The notes: generated from the letters alone by a model not told the origin. Counted from the stretch's first letter, positions 10,306-20,515 are shown. The stretch: 64,000 bases of DNA from Prunus persica (GCF_000346465.2 NC_034015.1:6046188-6110187); one strand, 5' to 3'. A program made the numbers and translations.

Positions 10306-10996
10306 GGCTTCAATGAGCGTCTTGTAATTGCTAGTCGCCTTGCAATAGGTCTCATGTTCAAGCAAGTTAGTATCTATATCTTTCTTTTGTTCACCTTCCT
10401 TCAAGTACGTGGTCTGATTAATTTATCTGAATGCCTATTTCTCTGAATTAAAATTGTGGATATAGGGCTTTATGTGTGCCTTTTTGTTTGTTTTTTGTGA
10501 CTCACTGTCTCTACACCTTTATGTTTGCCGATTTGATGAACTTTATGATTAGCACTCGTGGGCTCTCTGATATTTCAATGCTGTTTTATAACATTTTGAT
10601 ATTACAGTTTCCCTTTTTAAGTACAGCCCCTTGTAATTAGTGATTGTTGGCATATGGATGGGAACTAGTCTTTCCATACTTGTGAGAAGCTGTATAAATA
10701 TTTCATGTCTTAACAATGTGTTTCTTTTCCCATGGTTATCCAGACATTGGATGTTCTCCTACAAGTACTTGTTGTGTTTCCTAATGTAGAGACTTTGCGC
10801 AGTAGGGTAAGGAGTCGTACATGGGATACCAGAAGTACTTTGTTTTGATATTTTATCATCAGCACTTGTAACCTGATGCTAGTGTATGTGGTATCCAGGT
10901 AACATCATTTGTACACCAGATGGTGGACACACTAGGAGCATCTGTTTTTCCCTACCTCCTAAAGGCACTGGAGCAATTGCTTGTGGATAGTGAGGT
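10306..10996 (+). pseudogene. Exportin-T (PAUSED-type tRNA export karyopherin) fragment, three exons
   Basis: Three short exons with good splice sites translate without stops into consecutive exportin-T sequence: 10305-10366 (G-F-N-E-R-L-V-I-A-S-R ... L-M-F-K-Q), 10743-10806 (T-L-D-V-L-L-Q-V-L-V-V-F-P) and 10899-10996 (V-T-S-F-V-H-Q-M-V-D-T-L-G-A-S-V-F-P-Y). Exportin-T is a Ran-dependent nuclear exporter of tRNA built of HEAT repeats, normally near 1000 residues; only about 75 are here. No upstream or downstream exons are visible, so it is a relic or a captured fragment. Assignment rests on recognised conserved blocks. Confidence 0.75.
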
Positions 10997-11499
10997 ATAA
11001 AGCATTTATAACTAAATTCTTCTATTCTGAATTTTTTTTTGGGGGTTAAATCTAACTTTGAGAAAATAATTTTTGGTAATAAATAGAGAACAAATTTTGG
11101 ACAGGTACTGTGTCACCAAGAAATAAAATTTAGAAAATAACAGTTCTGTTTCACATAAGTATATTTTGCACCAGTTTGATGGATGGATCTGATTTGATTT
11201 GTTTTCTATGACATGGTATTAACAGTGTACTTCTATGACATAGTATTAACATATTTTCAGTAACAAAGCTTGCTTTATATATAGCTGTGTACATCAAGTT
11301 TATGACATGCAGAATGTGATTTTTATTAGGAAGATAGTTTTATGACATAGTATTAATAGTGTACTTTTTTTTTTCTTTTTCTTGTAGAGGTATTTCATTT
11401 TGCCTTTGCGATTGTATTAGTGAAACTGTAGACAATTGGATATGGGATATCGGATGTCTTGCTAGACTTTTTTGGATTTTTTTAATATAAAATGGTATT
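10997..11499. other. AT-rich, no gene seen
   Basis: Intron-like T-rich DNA after the last exportin-T exon. It includes scattered 'tatgacatagtattaac' motifs that prefigure the tandem array downstream. Confidence 0.4.
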
Positions 11500-11785
11500 A
11501 ACAATATTTTTTTTATGAAATGGTATTAACAATGATTTTTTTTATGAAATTGTATTAACAATGTTCTATTTGTATGAAATAGTATTGACAATGTCTTTTT
11601 GTATGAAATGGTATTAATAATGTTTTTTTATTTTTATTTTTTTATGAAATGGTATTAACAATGTTTTTTTTGGTATGAAATGATATTAACAATGTTTTTC
11701 TATGAAATTGTATTAACAATATTTTTCTATGAAATGGTATTAAGAATGTACTTCCATGACATGGTATTAACATGTACTTCTATGA
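11490..11785 (+). repeat. Degenerate 25-35 bp minisatellite
   Basis: Roughly nine imperfect copies of a unit with core TATGAAATGGTATTAACAAT followed by a T run of variable length. Unit length drifts because of the T runs. Confidence 0.7.
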
Positions 11786-12109
11786 TATGGTTTGCAGAGG
11801 TTTGATGGAGAAGGAAGGGACGTGGGGACATGCCATTGGTTTTCATATATATTTTTTTTAGACTGGGTTTTAAAAAAAAAAAAAAAAATCTGAATTGGGC
11901 TTGTTTTGGGTCTTTTTTTGTTTTTTTGTATTCGGCTTCTTTTAAGTTAGTTAGTGGCAGTCATGTAATTTATAGGAAATTCAACACTCATTTTGTATGT
12001 AGGAAATGATTTTTGGGTATGTTTCTAAAGTGCATTTCATGTAGGGTTTTTTTTATAATTTCAGCCCCTATTTTGGGTATAGCTCCCTTTTTATATATAC
12101 CTCCAGACA

Positions 12110-13228
12110 TTACATTTTTTAAGAAAGGTATAACCACAACTGATCAAAGTAATATATTAGAGTCTTATAATAGTATTAACATAGAGGAACAAAATTTTAA
12201 ATATAATATGGAAGAATTAGAAGAAATAAGTGAAGAAAAGATAGATGAACAAAATAATCTAGAATATGATGATATAATATTTGATCATGAGTATCCAATT
12301 ATAGGAAAAATAGAGCGTTTAGAAATTATGCAAATAGATAGACCAAAGAATTTAGAAGAATTGTTACAATTAACTTAACAAACTAGAATTATAGAGAATA
12401 TTCCCAATTACATTGGAATAAAAACAAGATAGTAGCAAAATTAGACATTATTAATCCAGACTTAACAATTAAAACAACAGATATGCCCTATAACTTGTTA
12501 GACAAGCAAGAATTTGAACAACAAATAAAAGAACTTTTAAATTTAAAAGTAATTAGACCTTCAAAATCCAAGCATAGATCAGCAGCCTTTGTAGTTAGAA
12601 AATAGTCGGAACTTAAGAGAGGTAAAGCTAGAATAGTGTATAATTATGGAGATTAAATGATAATACTTATGAAGATAGTTATAAACTACCAAATAAAGAT
12701 GAACTTATGAATAAAATTCAAGAAAGTAAATATTTTAGTAAATTTGATTGTAAATCAAGATTTTCGCAAATTAGATTAGCAAAAGAATCAATCGAATGGA
12801 CATCATTGACTTGTCCAGAAGGACATTTTGAATGGCTTGTCATTCCATTTGGATTAAAGAATGCACCATCGATCTTTCAAAGAAAGATGGACCAAATCTT
12901 TAAGAAGTATGATAACTTTTGTGGTGTATATGTAGATGATATACTTGTCCATAGTAGAAATAAAAATGAACATAGAAAACACTTAGAAATTATTTTGAAA
13001 GAATTTATTGATAATGGCATAGTCATAAGTAGGAATAAAGTAGAGCTTGAAAAACAAGACATATAATTTTTAGGTATGTGTATTAAGTCAGGAACTATAC
13101 AATTATAAGAGCACATTGCTAAAAAAGTGTTAGAATTTCCAAATAAATTAATAGATAAAAAACTATTGCAAGCATTTTTATGTTTATTAAACTATGCTAG
13201 AAGTTTTATTCCTGATGTAGGGATTTTT
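12110..13228 (+). pseudogene. Endogenous pararetrovirus (Caulimoviridae) fragment: region before RT and reverse transcriptase
   Basis: Lys/Asn/Ile-rich, strongly AT-biased coding relic unlike the neighbouring retroelements. The reverse transcriptase is clear: the fingers region, a C-P-E-G-H-F-E-W block, P-F-G-L-K-N-A-P, and the Y-V-D-D catalytic motif at 12929-12940. These are features of plant pararetroviruses; a florendovirus- or petuvirus-like source is possible but not provable here. Upstream (about 12110-12378) an acidic open segment precedes RT. Breaks: several stops and frame changes between 12378 and 12700, TAA near 13064 and 13107, then interruption at 13228 by an LTR insertion; the RNase H resumes at 15592. 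It is an old integrated copy without LTRs or capacity to express a protein. Confidence 0.8.
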
Positions 13229-13487
13229 TTTGTTCCAGCAGCCTCAAGAATGGGCTTGGGCTGCTGTGAAGAAAAGACAAATGAAGTTGCCCCTATGCCT
13301 GAGTTTGAGAACTAGGCCCCAAGAGTGTTTTGAAAGGTTCGTAGGGCCTAAGAAAACAATTTGGATCCCTTTCACCAATGAACCATACAATTGTGACAAA
13401 TTAGCAATATGGCCTGGCTTGAGAAGCTTGTGGCATGGGAGCTAATCTTTTACGAGTTTAGTAGTAGAGAGAAAGAGCTTAAATTTC

Positions 13488-14057
13488 TTATAGAAAAGAA
13501 GGTTTAGAGAAAAGGGGGAAGAGAGATTTAGGGGGGATTTTTACAGAAGAGAGGGAGAGATGGAAATTGAGAATGGGGAGTCTTGAGTAAATTTCCAGTT
13601 GCTCGACAAAAGCTTGGTCGCACTCCTGGATGGTGTGTTTGCTGGGTAGAAGGTGCCTCCTTTCATAGGCGCTGAAACCCTTAATTTTATCAAGCCTTCC
13701 TCTCCATTTCCCTTCACTTTCTTCCATTTCAATCTCATTTGGTGAAACTTCTCCAGCCTGTGCACCTAGGTACGAAGCCCTTTGGGGTTCCAAGATCTTA
13801 ACGCAACTGGACTTCTTTATGTAGGTGAGGCGCCACCCACTTTTCTCTTTGGTTTTCCTATTTGAGCTCGCAGAAGAAAGGAACATGGGTATGAGCGTTA
13901 GTCTAATGGGTATAAATTTCCTTTGATTTTTGCAGTGGATGACCATTTGACTTGGTTCTGAGGCTCTTGACAACACTAGATACGATGCTAGACATTTTAT
14001 AAGGCCATGGGCTGGGCTTTTTCTAAGGTATTGGGTCATTGACATTCTATTTTCCAA
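13488..14057 (-). other. Open frame inside the solo LTR, judged non-genic
   Basis: A 189-codon frame lies wholly within LTR sequence and crosses the part equivalent to the TATA and leader of the 51714 LTR. It has no recognised domain. I treat it as a chance frame. Confidence 0.4.
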
Positions 14058-14184
14058 CGGCCTATGAGTTTGGTTTCGTCAAGCTGCTGGAAGTAGCTCA
14101 TTCGCTTTGTTTTTTGACAAGGTGCTAGCTGTGTTTGTAACATCCCACATCGACCAACAGATAGCGGATGATGTGCCTTATATG

Positions 14185-14320
14185 TACATGCCCACCTCCA
14201 TCTAGCACGAGGCCTTTGGGAGCTCACTGGCTTCGGAGTCATGGTAACTCCGAAGTTAAGCGAGTGAGGCCTAGAGCAATCACAGGATGGGTGACTGACT
14301 GGGAAGTTGATCATGAGTTC
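14185..14320 (+). repeat. 5S rRNA-derived domain in the Cassandra 5' LTR
   Basis: Shows the 5S internal control region: AACTCCGAAGTTAAGCG (box A) and AGGATGGGTGAC (box C), then TGGGAAGTT. It is a 5S-like pol III signal within an LTR and not a ribosomal gene: 5' and 3' ends diverge from 5S rRNA. Confidence 0.85.
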
Positions 14321-14547
14321 CCACAAACAAAACTGTGAGGGTAGAGAGGGGGCCCCAAAGCAGACTATATCGTGTTACGGCGGAGCCAATCTCGAGATGT
14401 GACAATTTATTTGGTATCAGAGCCACTCTACCGTGTGGTACGAGTGTGCCGACGAGGACGTCGGGCCCCTAAGGGGGTTAGATTGTAACATCCCACACCG
14501 ACTAATGGAGAGGGGATGATGTGCCTTATATGTAAATGCCCACCTCC

Positions 14548-14670
14548 ATCTAGCACGAGGCCTATTGGGAGCTCAATGGCTTCGGAGTCATGGGAACTCC
14601 GAAGTTAAGAGAGTTTGGGCTAGAGCAATCCCAGGATGGGTGATCCACTAGGAAGTTGCTTGTGAGTTCC
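14548..14670 (+). repeat. 5S rRNA-derived domain in the Cassandra 3' LTR
   Basis: Same domain as in the 5' LTR, with GAAGTTAAGAGAG at box A (one G changed from the usual GCG) and AGGATGGGTGAT at box C. Divergence between the two LTRs shows the insertion is not new. Confidence 0.8.
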
Positions 14671-15010
14671 TAGAAACAAACCATGAAGACAGAGAGGGGG
14701 CCCAAAGTGGGCAATATCGTGCTACGGCGGAGTGTGACAGTCTTAGTTGATGTGGGATTTTTCTAAATGTTGCAAACCATTGGTTATTTTCCTAAGGCAT
14801 TAGGTCACTTTTCTCTCTCTCTTGCTTACCCACATGCTGGGCTCAAGAAATGAGCTTAAGTTTTGGTGCTCCCAAGTAGCCCAAAACTTCCATCCCTTGA
14901 ACCTTCAATGGGCCTTGTGAATACTTGTAACCATCCATACCACAACCTGCTCCGCAAGCCCTAGGCATTCGTGTGGCTTGGGCCCACTTAAGCTTGTAGC
15001 GTGGCTTGGT

Positions 15011-15525
15011 GTCAAAGTAACAGTCTTTCGCTTGGCGTTGTGTGCTTATGATTGAGTTCTACCGTGTTGTAATAGACTACGGCCGCGCCAGATGGCATTT
15101 AACAGGTGAGTAACCGTGGGTTCACAGAGCCAATACGTTTTACAGGCTCGTTGTGACCTTTCTGCGTGGCGCGTTGCTGTTTGCTGGGCGTGGCATGTGG
15201 CCCACAACTTGTGCAAGCGCGTACGACAAATTCTTGCATATTCTAATTGGGCTTCTTCCCCAATATGTCAAAGTAACAGTCTTTCGCTTGGCGTTGTGTG
15301 CTTATTTGGCGTGCTCATGATTGAGTTCTACCGTGTTGTAATAGACTACGGCCGCGCCAGATGGCAGGTGAGTAACCGTGGGTTCACAGAGCCAATACGT
15401 TTTACAGGCTCATTGTGACCTTTCTGCATGGCGCGTTGCTGTTTGCTGGGCGTGGCATGTGGCCCACAACTTGTGCAAGCGCGTACGACAAATTCTTGCA
15501 TATTCTAATTGGGCTTCTTCCCCGA
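15011..15525 (+). repeat. 256-bp tandem duplication inside the solo LTR
   Basis: The block from GTCAAAGTAACAGTC (15011) to GGGCTTCTTCCCC repeats from 15267. The copies differ by small indels: the second has an extra TTGGCGTGC and lacks ATTTAAC. The repeated frames on + (15116-15418, 15378-15593) come from this duplication and are not genes. Confidence 0.85.
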
Positions 15526-15591
15526 TCAAGCCTTGTGTTGAGCAAACAATATGTTTGGGCTCAGTCTTGGATTTTTTAGGCCTCAACTCTT

Positions 15592-15915
15592 GATTTAGGA
15601 AGTAAGATTGCAGCATTGTACAGTAAAACCAGTAAAACAGGTCAAATATATTTTAATTGTAAGGATATTAAATTAGTTCAAGGCATCAAACAAGATATAA
15701 CTCAACTTAAACCTCTAGCATTACCATTAGAAAATAATTACAACATAGTTAAGACAGATGCACCATTAATAGGATGGGCATGAATATTATATTAAAAAAA
15801 TATAAGGAAGAACCAAAATATGAAGAATTTTTTTTGTAGATATGCATAAGGTAAATTTAGTGATATACAGGCTAGACTTCCAGCTATTAACTTAGAAATT
15901 GTAATCTTATTGATA
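15592..15915 (+). pseudogene. Endogenous pararetrovirus fragment: RNase H region
   Basis: Continues the pararetroviral pol after the LTR insertion: the connection segment with A-L-Y-S-K-T-S then an RNase H start (K-T-D-A at about 15758) and R-Y-A near 15838. Interrupted by stops near 15781 and 15796, and TAA near 15846. The match fades after about 15915. The same AT-rich, Lys/Ile-rich composition as 12110-13228 links the two halves. Confidence 0.7.
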
Positions 15916-16960
15916 TCATATTGCCATTTTACGCATGTGTATCGTGGACTTATTGCCGCTATAATTGTTTGAACTGTACATGGATAAAGGAAACTGTAAA
16001 TGCACAAATACAAAAAGATCCATCATAATTCCATCAAATCCAATTACGAAACTTACATAATACAACAAGAGGCCACCCCATAGTTACATAATACAAAAAG
16101 AGGCCACCACATAGTTCTATTGTTCAAGTTGTTTCCACTACATTTTGCAATCTCTGAAGTCATATTAAAGTGTCAAAAGTTTCCTGCTATTGACACATTC
16201 GGAGTTGCCTACTTTTCAATTGCGGTGACCGCGACCCATGAAATTCATGACCCCAGCCCAATGATGTTGTCCCAGTTTCCTTCTGGATCCACTACTTTCG
16301 CAAACTTGTGAAATAGTTCGAACCGGCTTCCACTTGTTTTGCTTCAATTGGGCCATTTCATCAGATTCCTTGAATACCATCACCGCAGTGGCAGGGGCAT
16401 TTTCAATTTTTGCTCATACCCTTTATATGTAGGAGATCCGGGCATGATAACGAGAGAGAATTGTGCGCTTTTTTATGACACCCCACCTAGCTTGGCCCTC
16501 CAAAATTTTTGAAACTATGTCTGCATGGAGATTTTTTCAAAACATGGTATTGCCTCAACATTGCTGCAGGCCATGGACCAAGTCTGCAGGCATTGAATTT
16601 GCTAACTTGGCTGGTGTTTCAGTTTCCCCTCCTTTAGTAATGGAAAACATTGAGTTTGGTGTGAGGTTAGGGTCCATGGTTTTTGGTATTTATTATGGGT
16701 TGGTGTGGGACTTAATTGGGGAAAACTGTGACTTAATGCGATGTGAGTGAAACGAGTGGGGAAGGTAATGGCTGCAAGTAGGAGTTAATGTGATGAAAGT
16801 TTTCTCTTCATGCAGCTGGGTTGAAGTTTATATAGGGAGGTATTTATGAGTTGGAGTAAATGACTAAGTAATTGGCGGGAGGGATTGGGGGAGTAATTGG
16901 CGGGATTCACTGGCGGGATTTATTGGGTCGGAGTTATTGCCCAATTGCCTATATGACTAT
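15916..16960. other. Unassigned DNA, possible transposon non-coding region
   Basis: No recognisable gene on either strand. The + frame 16463-16750 (95 codons) has no known motif. Direct repeats of 'acataatacaa(c/a)aagaggccacc' occur at 16056-16105, and 'taattggcggga' recurs at 16869-16920. Confidence 0.35.
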
Positions 16961-16961
16961 T

Positions 16962-17475
16962 TTTCTATATTTGTAATTTGTAATTTCTCAATTTCCTAGT
17001 TTTCCCTTTTTTGTATTTAAAGAATTTCCCTAATTTGGAAAAATTACCAACTTATTCAATTTGTCTGGTACGGTAATTTTCCTATTTCCCATTTTCGCAA
17101 TTTGAATTGGTTTCCAATTTTCCTACTTTCCTATTTCGTAATTGCCTAATTTCCTTTTTCCTATGTGGCAATTTTCGTATTTTCCCAAATTTTCGTATTT
17201 TCTTATATTTGTAATTTGGAATTTCCCAATTTCCTAGCTTTCCCATTTTTGTATTTAAAGAGTTTGCCTAATATGACAAATTTACCAACTTATTCAATTT
17301 GTCCAGTAAGGTAATTTTCCTATTTCCCATTTTTGCAATTTCAATTGGTTTCCAAGTTTTCCAAGTTATCCAATTTTCCAATTTTCCAATTTTCCAATTT
17401 CGTATTTGCCTAATTTCCTTTTTCTTATGTTCCAATTTCCTAGGTGGCAATTTTCGTATTTTCACAAATTTTCAA
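16962..17475 (+). repeat. Two tandem copies of a ~245-bp pyrimidine-rich AT repeat
   Basis: Copy 1 starts at TATTTTTCTATATTTGTAATTTG (about 16958) and copy 2 at TATTTTCTTATATTTGTAATTTG (about 17196). Both run through TTGTCTGGTA / TTGTCCAGTA and CCTATTTCCCATTTT to GGCAATTTTCGTATTTTC. Copy 2 has an added (TTTTCCAA)n stutter at 17365-17400. The strand is almost free of G except in a few motifs. Confidence 0.75.
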
Positions 17476-17930
17476 TTTTATTCGTAGTACTTTGTATGTG
17501 TTTTTCGGGCATATAACGTTTCCTAGTTTTCGTTGTTCTTCAAATTTTGTCATTTACAATCTTTGTCTAATTTGAGTAAATTTGCAATTTTACAATTTCC
17601 TAGTAAGGTATTTTTCAAAATTTTGAATTTTGCAATTTTAATTTGTATGGTTTTCAAATTTCCAAAAATTGCTTAGTGACATACTCCTTTTTTTTGCCTC
17701 AAATCCACAATTACCAATTTCCCAATAAGGTTTTGTTTTTTTGTTTGTAATCCAATTTTATTGTTGTTATTCTAATGCTCTAAATTACAGCCAAGGAGTA
17801 AATGATGTACAGTGCAATCCCATCAATGCACCAACTACATACCCAATTTCGTCAGATATAGAGATATAACTCCTTGACTACAATATAAATTAGACAAGTT
17901 GCTACATATAACAGAAGCATAACGTCGGGT

Positions 17931-18590
17931 TTGGGAAAGGTAATTATTCTTAACTTACTAAATGCCAAACATTCTCCAGTAAAGCTGACCATATTGTTGT
18001 TTACAAGTTTTCAAAAGCAAAAATTGCACACTGAATCTAACGTTTTATTTTTTGCAGACTGGAGCTGTGAATTTTCCCCATCGATACTTAAAGATGTCGG
18101 ACGTATGCCCTCCAAACGACCATGTCAGTTACCCGGTAGACCAGTCGTGGCATGTGCCGTTCCCATCTCCACCTCTGACTCCAAATCACAATCCCACTTC
18201 ATCTGGAAGTGAGGCTGAGAGCAATAACCCGCTTGTCAAAATCTTTGCTGTGAAGCACGACCTCCAATATTTGTCTAAGGCAACGAATTGGTGGGAGAGC
18301 AAATGTGATATTCATGGGCAAGTGATGGGAAACTTGAGTTTAACAAAGCATATGCTGGAGAAGTGAAGTAAACTCTAAAAGCAATAAGTCGAACCAAAGA
18401 GTTAGAGTCCCTCAACTTAAAATTGGAAGAGACAAAGAAATATGCGATCCAAGAATTCACAAAATATGAAGAATATAACCATGAAATGGTTGAATGGTTC
18501 AACAACGGCTTGGAGATGTTTCGAGATTATGCTTCGGTCATCTTACCATACTACAATTGGAGCGAAATTGATGTAGCTGGTGTCTAGCAG
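17931..18590 (+). pseudogene. Unrecognised gene remnant with a coiled-coil-like C-terminus
   Basis: After an intron-like acceptor (TTTTTTGCAG, about 18057) the + strand encodes a Pro/Ser-rich N-part (M-S-D-V-C-P-P-N-D-H, 18093) and then K-I-F-A-V-K-H-D-L-Q-Y-L-S-K-A. Near 18340 the frame shifts, passes a TAA, and continues as a Lys/Glu-rich helix (R-T-K-E-L-E-S-L-N-L-K-L-E-E-T-K-K) to TAG at about 18587. I do not recognise the family. The location beside a DUF1985-Ulp1 gene suggests a transposon-carried gene, but that is inference. Confidence 0.4.
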
Positions 18591-18840
18591 GTGTTGAATA
18601 TGGGTAGAGAGGGAATGACTCATCATAGCTTCATGCATGCATCAAGGATGAAGGCCAAAGACATGGATCATTTGATGGACCTCTAATAATTTGCATTTTC
18701 CAGGGTTGGGTGATGCGATGTGAATGTGTTGCCTTCGTTTTCCCTTCGAGGGATAGTATTGTTAGGGTTGGGTGGCGATTTATTTTGAATGTCTAAATTG
18801 AAGGTAGTTTGAAATGGATGTCTGCGTATTGTATGTATAT

Positions 18841-18882
18841 GGACCTAATATTGCCATCCTATTGTATATATGTTGAGCTAAT
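18841..18882 (+). repeat. Left copy of the 33-bp minisatellite split by the solo LTR
   Basis: CCTAATATTGCCATCCTATTGTATATATGTTGAGCTAAT is one unit of the array that continues at 20320 on the other side of the LTR. CTAAT at 18878-18882 is the target duplication. Confidence 0.8.
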
Positions 18883-20319
18883 TGTTCACCCGTTTTCGTG
18901 TTTAACTCCTTATGTGGAAGGGTGAAGTTCCCCACTGGCTTGGAGACCACTTGTTGGTCGACAAGTCAGCTTTCTTTGGTGTGCGAGCGTGCCACTGCTA
19001 GCAATGTAAATTCTAGCAGACTTATTTTTAGAGTGGATAACTTGCGCCTCAAGTTACTGACTTCTAAAACAAACGATTGTGAATTTGGGTGAGGAATATC
19101 TCCCAAGTAAGTTCTTTTCTTGCCTCAGACTGGTGAGGACTTTCACAATTTATCTCAGTATCAAAATGGTTGTTCTGGCCAGAATAAAGTACTGTTTCAG
19201 GCAGAACTGCCTTTTACAAAATTAAGAAGGGAGAAATCAACTTTAGAAAGGCAAAAAGATGGCTGGGATCCCATTTCTGCCTGGATAGAAACTTTTTGAT
19301 CTGGATTGGACTGGGCACGTCTATGTTGGACTGTACTGTCCACAACTTTAGCTTCTTGGCTTCAGCTATAAATCGATACCAAAGTTTGATTTTGGCAGAG
19401 CTTCAATCTACTTCAAGCCTTGGGAGACTTTTTGAGCGGGCAGAACTGCGACTTCTTCAGTTTGAAGGGACAGAAGTGGCTATTCTCGAGAATTTAGCAG
19501 GCTGGAGGTATGCTGTAAAATTTGTTGAGGTTTTCATATTTTGCGAAAACTCAAATGTGTTTGTCTTGGCTTTTGCTGAACCAAATTTGTAACGAGGGGG
19601 ATCTCGTTTTCAGAAGACTTATTTTCTAAGTCTGAACTTTGGAATTCTGATCTAAAGCTGTTTTCTCATTTGTTTGATGAGTTTGAGTGTATGTTTTTGA
19701 TGTTGTTGTGTTGATGTCTCTTTGCTTCCTTGCCTGCCTTCGTCTTTTATAAGAGACCTGTGATGTTAAAATAATGGGCGGCACAAAAAGATCTCTTACA
19801 ACGTAAAGTAAAAAGATCTTTATCAGTCATGGCAGACAAACTTCACGCAGTCACCTCCTAAAGCAGTTTCTTCCCTGGTTTCCTGGGTGGTGCTTTAGTT
19901 TAGGAAGCGTGGTCTGTGAATTCCTTGGAAGATGGTATATTGACTTGGAGCAAAATCTCGAACACAGATGGTTTTTTTGATCTTCTGTCGGCAGTGTTCC
20001 AGAAATGTTCCCTTCATATTTTAAACTTAGTTGGAAATGCTGTTTCTTCAATATTGAGATAAATCACGTGGGCGTGTCAAATCGCCCTTGGGTCTGAACC
20101 TAATCAACAATTCATGGGCTGATCTTTTGAAGCCCATCAGTTTCCTCTTTGGGCCTTTCTTTGGGCTGAAGCTTTTGAGGCTTTGTTTTCAACATTCTTG
20201 GTGTGAAGCCCAATCTGCCTGGATCATATTTCTGTTTTTCTCAAGTCTTTGGGCTGGGCAGGCAATTTTACTCTGGGCTTGTCTCTTGGTTTTGGGTGTG
20301 CCGAATTTGGGTCCAAACA
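18883..20319 (-). mobile_element. Solo LTR (1437 bp) of the first Tat-type family
   Basis: Starts TGTTCACCC and ends CCAAACA on +, equal to the reverse complement of the LTR at 1332-2863. Flanked by a perfect 5-bp duplication CTAAT (18878-18882 and 20320-20324). The TATA sequence lies near 19744-19755 and reads on -. No internal region is present, so this is the product of LTR-LTR recombination. The frame at 19296-19592 on + is the equivalent of LTR sequence at 2155-2412 and is not a gene. Confidence 0.93.
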
Positions 20320-20515
20320 CTAATATTGCCACCCTATTGTATGTATGTTGACCTAGTATTGCCACCCTATTGTTTGTATATTGACCTAATATTGCCACCC
20401 TATTGTATGTATGTTGACCTAGTATTGCCACCCTATTGTTGTATATTGACCTAATATTACCACCCTATTTTATGTATGTTGACCTAATTGTCACCCTATC
20501 GTATGTATATTGCGT
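20320..20515 (+). repeat. 33-bp minisatellite, about six copies
   Basis: Unit CTAATATTGCCACCCTATTG plus TATGTATGTTGAC. Copies alternate between a GTATGTATGTTGACCTAGT and a TTGTATATTGACCTAAT type, giving a 66-bp higher-order pattern. Later copies decay (ATTACC, ATTGTCACC). Confidence 0.8.

Larger units (their letters stand above)
14136..14739 (+). mobile_element. Cassandra TRIM retrotransposon, complete
   Basis: Two short LTRs (14136-14404, 269 bp; 14484-14739, 256 bp) start TGTAACATCCCACA and end TGTGACA. Between them are an initiator-Met-tRNA type primer site (TGGTATCAGAGC, 14412-14423) and a purine tract (AAGGGGGTTAGAT, 14471-14483). No coding capacity. The flanks GTGTT (14131-14135) and GTCTT (14740-14744) are a target duplication with one mismatch. 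LTRs carrying 5S rRNA sequence identify Cassandra, a non-autonomous family widespread in plants and presumably moved by other elements' proteins. Confidence 0.93.
13229..15591 (-). mobile_element. Tat-family solo LTR (about 1.5 kb without inserts) in the pararetrovirus fragment
   Basis: The pararetroviral frame stops at 13228 and resumes at 15592, and GATTT flanks the insert on both sides (13224-13228, 15592-15596). Read on -, the insert begins GTTGAGGCCTAAAAAATCC and ends GGCTGCTGGAACA. The third Tat element's LTR begins TGTTGAGGCCCAAAAAAAATCC (51714) and ends CTGCCGGAAGA (about 53310). Internal stretches also match, e.g. the block on + at 14925-15000 against 52000-52075 inverted. After subtracting Cassandra (604 bp) and the duplicated 256 bp, about 1.5 kb remains, near the 1.6 kb of the 51714 LTR. 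Ends are good to about 10 bp; the A run at one edge blurs the duplication. Confidence 0.7.

Noticed and set aside
13230..13445. Possible host exon starting after TTTTTTTTGTTCCAG
   Set aside because: The sequence aligns (inverted) with the end of the Tat LTR at 53280-53310, so the splice-like motif is coincidental.
14185..14670. Two 5S rRNA genes
   Set aside because: Only the internal 5S region is present, within Cassandra LTRs; ends do not match 5S rRNA.
20320..20515. CRISPR-like repeat array
   Set aside because: Plant nuclear context, no spacers of constant length, contiguous 33-bp tandem units: a minisatellite.
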